NCBI RefSeq assembly: GCF_947259545.1
Contig: NZ_CAMYMK010000008.1
Coordinates: 620,001-684,000, forward strand
Direction of reading: 5' to 3'
Source: an uncultured Marinobacter sp.
GTDB lineage: Bacteria; Pseudomonadota; Gammaproteobacteria; Pseudomonadales; Oleiphilaceae
DNA: 64,000 nt
Shown: piece by piece, positions 24,883-32,605 of the stretch
Numbering within the stretch: position 1 is the first letter of the stretch
Layout of the letters: every line of letters starts with the position of its first letter
Notes under the pieces: model-generated
Database searches by the model: none
What the model was told of the DNA's origin: nothing
What the model saw: only the letters and a program-made list of their open reading frames with translations
Position numbers and translations under genes: made by a program

Positions 24883-25437
24883 TCAGCCTGAGGAGCGCGA
24901 ATGTGCGCGCTCTTCTTGCACGAGAGCACCCAGTTCATCAAAGGGGTCAAGGTGCCGTTCTCCACAGATTTCCGAATAGGATGCAATGTAGGCGGGCAAG
25001 CGGTCGATTTTGGACACAAGAAAATCAACGTAGACCTGTCTGTTCCGTTCCTCAGATTCAACGCCGTTCAGGTCGAGGTAGAGTGATTCGATGGAGCTAG
25101 AATCTCGCAGCCAGGATGGTGTCCTACCGGACTGAACAATAAAGTGAACGGCTTTGACTTCAGAGATGCTGAGCTGATTCAGTAAATGCCTTAGGGAAGC
25201 TTTCGAGCCTCCCGCAGGTTCCGTTTCACTGACCTTATCTCTGGCAATGGCTTCCACGCTGTCGACGATCATTTTGAGAGAAGCAGCTGCGGATTCCGAT
25301 TGGCTTTGGTGGTTCACGAGTTCGACCCTTTCTATTCGTTGAGTTGAACTAGCATGATGCCACAAGATTGCCTTGTGTTTCGCAGGGTGGGCCTTGTCCG
25401 GCATCCACTGACCGCCACTGACGTCCATTGGGCCCAC
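24883..25437 (-). CDS. Unrecognised protein downstream of an AlpA regulator
   Basis: A 184-residue protein with no family recognised. It starts at GTG 25437 or, nine bases on, at ATG 25428 (MDVSGGQWMPDK); the ribosome site does not decide. It is largely helical and soluble, with a conserved-looking core ISEVKAVHFIVQSGRTPSWL and a C-terminal acidic helix. It begins eight bases after the AlpA gene's stop and is probably cotranscribed with it. In satellite-like elements genes in this position are often element-specific accessory genes. Confidence 0.6.
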   Translation of the reverse strand: MGPMDVSGGQWMPDKAHPAKHKAILWHHASSTQRIERVELVNHQSQSESAAASLKMIVDSVEAIARDKVSETEPAGGSKASLRHLLNQLSISEVKAVHFIVQSGRTPSWLRDSSSIESLYLDLNGVESEERNRQVYVDFLVSKIDRLPAYIASYSEICGERHLDPFDELGALVQEERAHSRSSG

Positions 25438-25445
25438 CGAAATAC

Positions 25446-25658
25446 CTAGAGGCCCCAGCCCCTGGATGCTCCATGGGTCATATCACGTTCGACCTGTTTC
25501 TCAAGAAGCCATTCATGTACCTCGGAATCAACCCAGCCGACGGCTCTGCCGCCAAGGTAGATGGGCCGTGGAAACGTGCCCGCATCAACATATTTGTACA
25601 GTGTGGACCTGGCCAGTCCGGTTTTATCTTGCACTTCTGCCAGTCTGAGCACTCTCAT
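25446..25658 (-). CDS. AlpA-family DNA-binding regulator
   Basis: A 70-residue MerR-like/excisionase-type winged-helix protein of the AlpA family, which in P4-like elements activates excision or regulates element genes. The fold is seen in VLRLAEVQDKTGLARSTLYKY (helix-turn-helix) and the wing FPRPIYLGGRAVGWVDSEVHEWL, a close family match. A strong ribosome site (GGAGGAGG) precedes the ATG. It lies downstream of the YfjJ-like gene and upstream of the orphan gene at 24883, all on the minus strand. Confidence 0.9.
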   Translation of the reverse strand: MRVLRLAEVQDKTGLARSTLYKYVDAGTFPRPIYLGGRAVGWVDSEVHEWLLEKQVERDMTHGASRGWGL

Positions 25659-25760
25659 ACATCCTCCTCCTTCAATTGCTCAGAGTATTTGTCGGAGAGT
25701 TCAAGCGGTCATGCCGGGCGGCTCAGTGTCCACATCAAGCAAGGCGATATCGACCTCGAC

Positions 25761-26900
25761 TCAGAGCCCAAAATCCAAAGGCGTGCTCTTATATAAACGA
25801 GGCCGCCCACGACGCGGTCCTTCCTGACTGCTTGGTTTGCGGCTCGTCTGAAACGTCCTGCCGTTGACCAACATTGCGGCGTATTCGTCGACCTTGGTAA
25901 GGTATTTGACCAGCTCGAAAAGCCCCCTTTGCTTTTCTATGTCGTGATAATCGATGCATCCCATAGCGTTGTAGTGATAGGTAGTTTCTGCATTGAGATT
26001 GCAATTCCAGGGATGGCCCTGGCAACCGGTAATGGCCTTGGTCCACATCTCGCCAATGAGACGACCATGGGTGATGTCCTCCTGGCATTGATGACCGTCA
26101 AAGAAGAAGATGAAGTGGTAATGGAAGCCCTTATCGGGCTGCCACTCCAGTTTCCAGGCGTACCCCCGCAGATGGTTGAACAGGGGATGGATGTTAAATG
26201 CATGGCAGATTTGCTCCCTGTGATAGCGCGCCGTCTCGTAGTCGATATAAGGGCTGTCGAACTTGCTGTAGCCTAGGTCTACCCGTACAACCATCAGGCG
26301 ACTGTTGCACTCGAAGAGGGCTTCCATGAGCTCACAGAGGCGCTTGTAATTGTCGCGGCTATTACGTCGGTTCCGACTACATTCGTCAACAAACCTCTGC
26401 TGCTCCATGCACTCATACCAGGCTTCCAAGCGTCCATTGAGATCTGTGACCACCTGTTCTGCGGCCTGACGACTCATTGCTGCCGGCTGACGAAATCCTG
26501 CCTCGTGCAAATATCCACACTCACCGAAGGCCCATAGAAAACGGGTAGCGTAGGGGCTGGGTCGATAATGCTGACCAATGTCCGTCTTCTCAAACATGGT
26601 CACTAATACGGTGAAAACTGCAGTCAGCGTCTCTAAGAGCGGATCTGGGGCTAACACCACGGTCTCCGCCCCAAAGGCCTCTGGCTGAATTAGTTGCTGG
26701 TGATCAAGGATATGCCGCTCATTGGCCATGGCTTTTAGCTGTTGGTCGACCCACACCAGATCGCGTCGCCAGTGGTAATCTGAGGGCATTGTGATTGGCT
26801 GACCTAGCGGATTGGTAACGATTTCACCGCCGTGTAATCCGCCCAACCAATCCAGCATCTCTTCGTCGGTTGGGGTATCGTTGTAAGTGTATTGGTCCAT
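25761..26900 (-). CDS. YagK/YfjJ (inovirus Gp2-like) protein with HUH motif
   Basis: A 379-residue protein; ATG 26900 follows CTGGAGACTTACA. The C-terminal 200 residues resemble the YagK/YfjJ domain of E. coli cryptic prophages and inovirus Gp2 replication proteins. They contain LMVVRVDLGYSK, the His-x-His motif H260-Y-H262 in KGFHYHFIFFFDG, and Y333-L-T-K336 in ELVKYLTKVDEY. These three elements match, in order, the motifs of HUH rolling-circle endonucleases. Replication or mobilisation initiation is therefore a reasonable inference. N-terminal residues 1-110 are unassigned. The neighbouring AlpA genes and integrase fit a P4-like or inovirus-like integrated element. Confidence 0.75.
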   Translation of the reverse strand: MDQYTYNDTPTDEEMLDWLGGLHGGEIVTNPLGQPITMPSDYHWRRDLVWVDQQLKAMANERHILDHQQLIQPEAFGAETVVLAPDPLLETLTAVFTVLVTMFEKTDIGQHYRPSPYATRFLWAFGECGYLHEAGFRQPAAMSRQAAEQVVTDLNGRLEAWYECMEQQRFVDECSRNRRNSRDNYKRLCELMEALFECNSRLMVVRVDLGYSKFDSPYIDYETARYHREQICHAFNIHPLFNHLRGYAWKLEWQPDKGFHYHFIFFFDGHQCQEDITHGRLIGEMWTKAITGCQGHPWNCNLNAETTYHYNAMGCIDYHDIEKQRGLFELVKYLTKVDEYAAMLVNGRTFQTSRKPSSQEGPRRGRPRLYKSTPLDFGL

Positions 26901-27352
26901 TGTAAGTCTCCAGGTTAGATGGCCTGAGCGTTGTGCTCGTACCATTACCCCGGCCTGTAAAAAGTGATCTGTCCTCCTGAACGCAATTTGGTTAAACCCC
27001 TTTTGATGCTTGCTTGAATTGCTGAATGCGGTTCATTGCGACCTGTATGCAATGTATTGCTTTAAGGTATTGATTCTCTCAATATCTCTGGAATCACTCC
27101 CAGTATCGCAATGGGCTTTCACTGTGTGAGCCCATCTCCTCTTTGCTACTGTGCCTACTGATAAGACGTACTGCTGTTAGCCAATAACATACAAACCCAA
27201 AAGCGGATGTTTTACTTCGTAAGGAAAGTCGGGAGCGCTGGATGCGAAATGTCGGGCAAAGCTGGAGGATAGATAGATTGGTTGCAAAAAGAATTAGCGT
27301 TGGGCGCGGGACTGGCCAGAAGCGCTACTGATACCGGTATATTGCGGATGGG
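26901..27352. other. Non-coding gap between Rep-like and AlpA-fusion genes
   Basis: This 452-base stretch has no convincing gene on either strand. It contains the promoter region for the Rep-like gene and a small inverted repeat (TATTGA-TTCTC-TCAATA, 27068-27084). Because the downstream gene carries an HUH motif, a replication origin here is conceivable, but no iterons or clear nick site were seen. Confidence 0.4.
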
Positions 27353-27826
27353 TCAGGCAGCTTCGGACTGCGCTTCAGGTTCATCGAGGGACTCATCGCT
27401 ACTCTCTTCAGCACAGCAAGCCAGCCAATACTCGATTTCGGCCCGCAGCCAGCCGACCGAGGCTCCTACCAGTGATACCGGAAGCGGAAACTCCCTTTCG
27501 TGAATGTATTTGTACACCGTCGCCCGAGCCAGGCCCGTTAACTCAATAACTTGCTTGATTCTGAGGATCTGTAGGTCCGTTTGACGGATGTTGCCCTTTC
27601 CAATGGTGACGGCCCATGGGGTAGTGTACTCTGTGTTGTCAGGGACGGACTCACGTTCGCGCACTCGTTCAACGATCCATTGGTCTATTCGTTTTGTTGT
27701 CCAGCCAACTGACATACCACCAAGCGTTATGGGGCGGGGGAATAGGCCTTGGCCTGAAAACTTATAAATTGATGAGCGGCCAAGGCCTGTCTTATGAATG
27801 ACGTCTCTGAGCCTGAGGACTTGCAT
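27353..27826 (-). CDS. Tandem-fused double AlpA regulator
   Basis: A 157-residue protein made of two consecutive AlpA domains. The first is LRLRDVIHKTGLGRSSIYKF with wing FPRPITLGGMSVGW (about 3-52). The second is LRIKQVIELTGLARATVYKY with wing FPLPVSLVGASVGW (about 82-135), joined by a 25-residue linker, with an acidic Ser/Glu tail. AlpA proteins are normally single-domain; a two-domain version could bind paired sites as a monomer. GGAGATCA precedes the ATG. It lies upstream of the Rep-like gene and may control it and the integrase. Confidence 0.82.
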   Translation of the reverse strand: MQVLRLRDVIHKTGLGRSSIYKFSGQGLFPRPITLGGMSVGWTTKRIDQWIVERVRERESVPDNTEYTTPWAVTIGKGNIRQTDLQILRIKQVIELTGLARATVYKYIHEREFPLPVSLVGASVGWLRAEIEYWLACCAEESSDESLDEPEAQSEAA

Positions 27827-27989
27827 GATTGATCTCCTGACCTGTTGGTTCAGAAGATCGGAGGGGGCTGTAGAAAATAACCCGGCTGCCTGTACCGATG
27901 CACGCTATGCTTGGGCCTCTGCGTCGTGAAGATGCCCCGTTCAATGCTCGTTCAACAACGGCATAAGTATTTGTCAGTGTGGCTCAGTT

Positions 27990-29384
27990 CTACATTCTTG
28001 TTATTGTCGAGAGCAATGGGCATGTCAAAGGCGGAGTAGCTAGGCCTGTTGTTTCCAGAACACTGTGTCCTAGATCGTAGACGTCCGTAATACGTTCAAA
28101 CCGTCCTTTGCCAAGCTTGCGGTTGAAACGCAGAGCAAATGTATCTGTTCTGACTAACTGGTTTTCGCCTGCTATCGTGATCTCTAATGCAAAATGCATA
28201 TGCTCGCCTCTATCTGGAAGTGGCAGGATCTGGAAGTGACATGCTTCAGCGTACTCAGGTATGGCTTCCCAGTACTCGAGAGCTCTTTTTGCACGGAGGG
28301 CGATGCCGAAAACTGCTTGGCTCATGCTCACGTCCACCAATGGAAGTAAAGGCAGTCTCGGCTGTATGCTTTGCACCGCGCTTTTTCGTTCAGGATTTTC
28401 ACCGTCATCTACCTCTATAATTGGATGATAGGCGGACCGCCACTCTCCCCGGATTTTTTCGTTAATGAGTCTAATAAGCTTCGCAGCCGCGCCCTCTGTT
28501 AGTTCGTTCCAGAGTTCAGTTAATGCCCGCGAAGCGAGATCATGGCACAGCCAATTAAGGAATCCCCACGCGGAGGAGGGGCGCAGGTTTTCGGTTCTGC
28601 CGACAAGCCTACGTAGCCCCTCACTTAGGTCCGGTTGGCTATGAGGAGTCTGGTTTCTCGAGCTGTTGAGTTTGCGCAACTCCTTTCGCTTGAAGTAGAA
28701 ATAATTGAACTCGTCATGTGTAACAAAATGCGCTGCTTCTCGAAAAACCACAAGTCTCCCAGCCGTCCTTTGTTGCTCGAAGCCGGGGTGCCTAAGGTTG
28801 AGTGCGTGGATGCTGTTAAATTTCCCGGTCAGTCCTAGATGATTGCCGCCAGGCAACGAAGCTCTGACATAGTGAAACTCCCTGAGCTTCGCCATTTGAT
28901 TCTTGACTTGTCGTACTGTCATTCCAGTTCTTTGGGCAAGATCAGAAAAGCCAATGTTTCTGATGATGCCACCAGCGTCGGCCTCCTCAAGCAGAGCGAT
29001 CATTAAAACCCTTTGAGGTATCGTGAGTTGATGTGGGCGCTCGGCGACTGGTAGCGAATTCCATGTCAATAACTGTTGTATCTTATCTTTGTGCACGCCT
29101 ACAGGAGCGTCCCTGATAAACAGCCAACTCACCGGCTCTTCAATTTTTACCTCGTATTGAATTTGCGGAATCTCCGTAGGCCGGGTTTCCCTTACCTCCA
29201 AACAACCCGATAAACGAAGCTCTTTGGCGACTTTGTAGAACTTCGACTTTGGTAGCTCGATTGCACGAATAATTTCCGTCACCTGGTTTAGCCATGGCGA
29301 CTGATCTCCGTATCGTGCGGTGAATTTGAGCAGAAAGAATTTCGAAAACGGCGAGCAATCAACGTGTGAAAACCGGGTCAGCAT
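27990..29384 (-). CDS. Island protein with two winged-helix-like regions
   Basis: A 464-residue protein if begun at ATG 29384; the frame is open further, with ATGs at 29426 and 29480, and no ribosome site decides. No family was recognised. Residues about 1-60 look like a winged helix (SKFFLLKFTARYGD, then IELPKSKFYKVAKELRLSG). A second HTH lies near residues 140-185 (LTIPQRVLMIALLEEAD, then FSDLAQRTGMTVRQVKNQM). The C-terminal half is mixed. It is divergent from the coiled-coil gene at 29525 across an AT-rich 140-base gap. A regulatory or replication role is possible but not shown. Confidence 0.6.
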   Translation of the reverse strand: MLTRFSHVDCSPFSKFFLLKFTARYGDQSPWLNQVTEIIRAIELPKSKFYKVAKELRLSGCLEVRETRPTEIPQIQYEVKIEEPVSWLFIRDAPVGVHKDKIQQLLTWNSLPVAERPHQLTIPQRVLMIALLEEADAGGIIRNIGFSDLAQRTGMTVRQVKNQMAKLREFHYVRASLPGGNHLGLTGKFNSIHALNLRHPGFEQQRTAGRLVVFREAAHFVTHDEFNYFYFKRKELRKLNSSRNQTPHSQPDLSEGLRRLVGRTENLRPSSAWGFLNWLCHDLASRALTELWNELTEGAAAKLIRLINEKIRGEWRSAYHPIIEVDDGENPERKSAVQSIQPRLPLLPLVDVSMSQAVFGIALRAKRALEYWEAIPEYAEACHFQILPLPDRGEHMHFALEITIAGENQLVRTDTFALRFNRKLGKGRFERITDVYDLGHSVLETTGLATPPLTCPLLSTITRM

Positions 29385-29524
29385 GTTATTTATATCTATT
29401 ATGTAGGTACCATATAGCAAACCCATGAAACATAACGTATGCACAACGTTTTGTCCATGATATTGTTTTTGGGCTAACATCTTTGGTATTAATGTAAATA
29501 AATAGCAACCTAAGGTTATGCCAG

Positions 29525-30283
29525 GTGAACTCAAGAATTGAAAAGTGGACTGATCGAGTTCAGAGAGACGGACTTGTAGAATTCGCGATCGGGTACCTTC
29601 AGGAACACAAAGTCGAGCTCCCGGTCAATGCCCGGCGGAGGTCTGTGGCCGATATGACGCCACGAGCAAAGTTGGCCGAAATGGTTGCAGACGTCATGCG
29701 CCTGAAGGATGGAGAATTCCGGTTTCGGTTACTGCAGGATGCTGTAAGGCAAAAAAGAGCCGCTTTGGTCCGTGAGAAGGAGAGGCGCTCGATCAAACGC
29801 CTGGATCTCAGCGATTCTGTGTGTGCCAAATTGGAGTCGCTATCCAGGGCCACCAGGCTGCGTCAATCGACACTTGTTGAGAATTTGATAAGCGATGAAG
29901 CTGCGATCAGAAAGAGTGAGAGCGCTACCTTGAAGTCGCAGCGCCAGAAGATAAAAGAAGACTCCAAAAGGATGAAGGAGGAAGAGGCTGAGTTAAAAGC
30001 AAGGGAGGTCGCGCTGGAAGGTAAAGAGGTAGAGTTATCTCGACGGGAAGAAAGCTTCTCCCAGCGCCTAGGTCGATTGGCTGCCTTTGATACATTGCTG
30101 AATGCAATCATGGAGTGCAAGGCAGAAGACCTTAAGGTCATAATCAATATTGATCCTGAAGGAGGTGTTGAGAATTTGCTCAGTTTTCCAGCCGCCGAGG
30201 GCTCATCGGAAAGCGTTAAGCCTGTGGCCGATGCGTGGGCTGAGGTTCTCAGCCAACTTGGAGGCGGCTCTGATCTTAGCTAA
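29525..30283 (+). CDS. Putative ribbon-helix-helix / coiled-coil DNA-binding protein
   Basis: A 252-residue protein starting at GTG 29525. Residues about 96-130 (IKRLDLSDSVCAKLESLSRA, then RLRQSTLVENLISD) look like a ribbon-helix-helix unit. A long charged coiled coil follows (about 130-195, SKRMKEEEAELKAREVALEG) and a short C-terminal globular part. It is convergent with the integrase, whose stop lies 20 bases away. Proteins of this layout occur beside integrases in islands, but no defined role is known. The upstream region is AT-rich. Confidence 0.6.
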   Translation: MNSRIEKWTDRVQRDGLVEFAIGYLQEHKVELPVNARRRSVADMTPRAKLAEMVADVMRLKDGEFRFRLLQDAVRQKRAALVREKERRSIKRLDLSDSVCAKLESLSRATRLRQSTLVENLISDEAAIRKSESATLKSQRQKIKEDSKRMKEEEAELKAREVALEGKEVELSRREESFSQRLGRLAAFDTLLNAIMECKAEDLKVIINIDPEGGVENLLSFPAAEGSSESVKPVADAWAEVLSQLGGGSDLS

Positions 30284-30302
30284 CTGGGCCAGTCAACAGG
30301 AG

Positions 30303-31529
30303 TCACTCAGATTTACTAATCCGGTCTAAGTAATTTGCCCATTCCTGCATCATTACCTTTCGATCTTCAATGCGTGCGGAGCGATTGTAAGCGGCGGCCA
30401 CCTGGTTACGTTGTTTGTGTGCAAGCTGGAGCTCAATTATCTCCGGTTGCCAGCCAAGTTCATGAAGTAGGGTCGAAGCAGTCGCTCGAAAACCATGCCC
30501 GACCATTGTGGACCCATCGTAGCCCATCGATTTGAGCGCGACATTAATCGTATTCTCTGACAGTGGCCGTTTCCGTTTGGCGGATTCGAATACGAGGCTC
30601 TGATGTCCGGTGATGGTCTTAAGCTCTTTCAGTATTTCGACGGCCTGGTTCGAGAGGGGCACGATGTGATCTGGCACCTGTCCCGCTCTCTTGGCTTTCT
30701 GAGTACCTTTCATGCGCTTTCCTGGAACGACCCAAGTAGCTTTGTCCAGATCAATCTCATTCCATTCCGCGTTTCGCAGTTCGCCTGGCCGAAGGAACAG
30801 CATCGGTGCCAGTTTTAAGGCGGCTATGGTAGACACATGGCCTCCGTAGGCATCGATTGCCTTCAGGAGCTTGCCTAGCTCATCCGGGTTGGTAATCGCG
30901 GATCTATGTCGCGTTGGGGTGGTTTTGAGTTGGCCTTTCAGCGTGGCTGTGGGGTCTATCTCGGCGCGATCTGCTGCTACTGCAAAACGAAAGATCTCCC
31001 CGATACGTTGCCGGATTCGATGAGCTGTCTCGTGTTTGCCCTGTTCCTCTATTGGCCTTAGGGCTTCCATGACAGTTGCCGGTTTGATTTCTTTGATCGG
31101 TATGCTGCCCAGTTTGGGGAATGCCCAGGTCTCAAGCCTTCTCTTCGCGACTTCCAGCGTGCTGTCTGCGAGCTCGCCTTTCTTGAGCTTGAGCCAGTCC
31201 TCCGCAACGGCTTTGAATGTATCCGTTTGCTCTTTTTTGGCGGCTTTCTGATCCTTTTTGACCTCATTTGGGTCAATGCCGTCGGCAATCTGCTCCCGGG
31301 CCTCCGTTCGACGCTCCCGCGCCAGTTTCAGTGAAACATCGGGGTAAACGCCTAGTGCAAGTGTTTTCTCCTTGCCGTCAAAGCGGTACTTCATCCTCCA
31401 ATACTTCCCAGACGGCTGGATATCCAGATAAAGTCCGGCCCCATCGGTAAGCTTGGTGCGCTTGCCGAATCTCTCGAACTTGGCGGATTGGGCTTTTTTG
31501 TCGGTCAGGAGGTTTATGGGCCTGGACAT
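30303..31529 (-). CDS. Tyrosine integrase, P4/DUF4102 type
   Basis: A 408-residue site-specific recombinase. The N-terminal arm-binding DUF4102 domain (TDKKAQSAKF, GAGLYLDIQPSGKYWRMKYR) is followed by a core-binding helical domain (about 105-190). The catalytic domain shows the Arg in FLRPGELRNAEW, the H-x-x-R in GHGFRATASTLLHE, and the His and Tyr in LAHKQRNQVAAAYNRS. It points away from the tRNA-Arg, lying 194 bases inside its 3' end, the classic layout for islands integrated in tRNA 3' ends. Convergent with the gene at 29525. Confidence 0.93.
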   Translation of the reverse strand: MSRPINLLTDKKAQSAKFERFGKRTKLTDGAGLYLDIQPSGKYWRMKYRFDGKEKTLALGVYPDVSLKLARERRTEAREQIADGIDPNEVKKDQKAAKKEQTDTFKAVAEDWLKLKKGELADSTLEVAKRRLETWAFPKLGSIPIKEIKPATVMEALRPIEEQGKHETAHRIRQRIGEIFRFAVAADRAEIDPTATLKGQLKTTPTRHRSAITNPDELGKLLKAIDAYGGHVSTIAALKLAPMLFLRPGELRNAEWNEIDLDKATWVVPGKRMKGTQKAKRAGQVPDHIVPLSNQAVEILKELKTITGHQSLVFESAKRKRPLSENTINVALKSMGYDGSTMVGHGFRATASTLLHELGWQPEIIELQLAHKQRNQVAAAYNRSARIEDRKVMMQEWANYLDRISKSE

Positions 31530-31550
31530 GGCGGGGCTTGAGCTCTTTTT

Positions 31551-31623
31551 GGGGGTACAAAATCTACTATAGCGGGGTGCGCTTCAGTTTGCACCCCAGA
31601 TGTACCCCCAGAATATGTAGATT
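31551..31623. promoter_or_regulatory. Integrase arm-type sites / integrase promoter region
   Basis: Three interleaved inverted repeat pairs lie between the integrase start and the tRNA: GGGGGTACA (31551-31559) with TGTACCCCC (31601-31609), AATCTAC (31561-31567) with GTAGATT (31617-31623), and GGGGTGC (31574-31580) with GCACCCC (31591-31597). GGGGTAC-type repeats are common near DUF4102 integrases and probably bind the arm domain and repress the integrase promoter. The motif also resembles GGTACCCCC of the tRNA 3' end. Confidence 0.6.
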
Positions 31624-31722
31624 GAGGCGGAATATTGTGGATCGATAAGGACACCGGATTTCGACAAAAAGCTTTTAAAACAGTCGGGTGTGGGTAACGG
31701 TAGATCGGTGCGGAAGGGTAAC

Positions 31723-31799
31723 TGGTACCCCCGGCAGGACTCGAACCTGCTACCTATCCCTTAGGAGGGGATCGCTCTATCCAGATGAGCTACGGGGGC
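31723..31799 (-). tRNA. tRNA-Arg (anticodon CCT)
   Basis: The minus strand folds as a 77-base tRNA with encoded CCA. The acceptor stem pairs GCCCCCG with CGGGGGT (the last pair is G-T), the anticodon loop CTCCTAA carries CCT, and the T arm contains GGTTCGAGTCC. It decodes AGG. Its 3' end faces the integrase and is the likely attachment site of the island on its left. Confidence 0.95.
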
Positions 31800-31818
31800 T
31801 TATCGTCAGAAGGCGGGT

Positions 31819-31847
31819 ATGATAGCGGGCCCGTTGATGTGTCTCAA
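31819..31847 (-). promoter_or_regulatory. Sigma-70 promoter for tRNA-Arg
   Basis: On the minus strand TTGAGA (31842-31847), a 17-base spacer and TATCAT (31819-31824) lie about 20 bases before the mature tRNA. The spacer and -35 box lie within an 8-base GC-rich hairpin (GCGGGCCC/GGGCCCGC, 31825-31855) that could also end the MBL gene transcript coming from the right. Confidence 0.65.
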
Positions 31848-31861
31848 GGGCCCGCGGGCAT

Positions 31862-32509
31862 TTATCCCCGATGATCGGACACGAAAGGGTTGCTGACTTT
31901 TTCATGGCCGAACGTGGACATGGGTCCGTGGCCCGGTACGAAGGCGATGTCGTCCCCCAGGGGGAACAGCTTTTCGCGGATGGAGCGCACCAGGGTGTTG
32001 TAGTCGCCTTTCGGGAAATCGGTACGGCCAATCGAGCCCTGGAACACTACATCCCCCACCAGGGCCAGCTTTGATTCGCGGTGATAAAACACGACATGAC
32101 CCGGTGTGTGACCGGGGCAGTGCAGAACGTCCAGTGTCTGGTTGCCGACGGTGACCTGTTCACCATCCTCCAGCCAGCGGTCCGGAGTGAATATTTCCGG
32201 CGCCGGGAAACCGAACATCTGCGCCTGCATGGGCAGGCCCTGAATCCAGAAATCGTCTTCCCGGTGGGGCCCCTCAATGGGAAGGCTCAGAGCCCTCGCC
32301 AGTTCCGCGGTGCCACCGGCATGATCGATATGGGCGTGGGTCAGCAGTATCTTCTCCACCGTCACACCTTCTTCGTCGATGGCGGCGCGGATCCTGTCCA
32401 GATCACCGCCCGGATCGACAACGGCTGCTAATCCGGAATCCTCGCACCAGATCAGGGAACAGTTCTGTTGGAACGGGGTCACGGGAATGATTCTGTATTT
32501 CAGTGGCAT
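31862..32509 (-). CDS. MBL-fold hydrolase, glyoxalase II/YcbL-like
   Basis: A 215-residue metallo-beta-lactamase-fold enzyme. Start at MPLKYRIIPVTPFQQN; the longer frame to 32896 is rejected because it runs against the divergent glycosyltransferase gene. The metal motif is THAHIDHAGG (H-x-H-x-D-H), with further ligands in HCPGHTPGHVVF, VGDVVFQGSIGRTD and FVPGHGPMST. Length and motifs match the YcbL/type II glyoxalase-like group that hydrolyses thioesters; the substrate is not known. The gene is divergent from the gene at 32606 and is the first core gene right of the tRNA. Confidence 0.88.
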   Translation of the reverse strand: MPLKYRIIPVTPFQQNCSLIWCEDSGLAAVVDPGGDLDRIRAAIDEEGVTVEKILLTHAHIDHAGGTAELARALSLPIEGPHREDDFWIQGLPMQAQMFGFPAPEIFTPDRWLEDGEQVTVGNQTLDVLHCPGHTPGHVVFYHRESKLALVGDVVFQGSIGRTDFPKGDYNTLVRSIREKLFPLGDDIAFVPGHGPMSTFGHEKVSNPFVSDHRG

Positions 32510-32605
32510 AGTGTTACTCGTCTGACTGCTGTACTGGTTTAGAATGGGTATGGTAAAGGTAATCGAGCCTCGGCTCGAATTTTCAAGGTAAGGAGAGGGT
32601 TGCGG

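Noticed and set aside
27068..27084. TATTGA/TCAATA repeat as a replication origin
   Set aside because: Six-base arms are expected by chance in an AT-rich gap; no iterons or nick-site motif accompany it.
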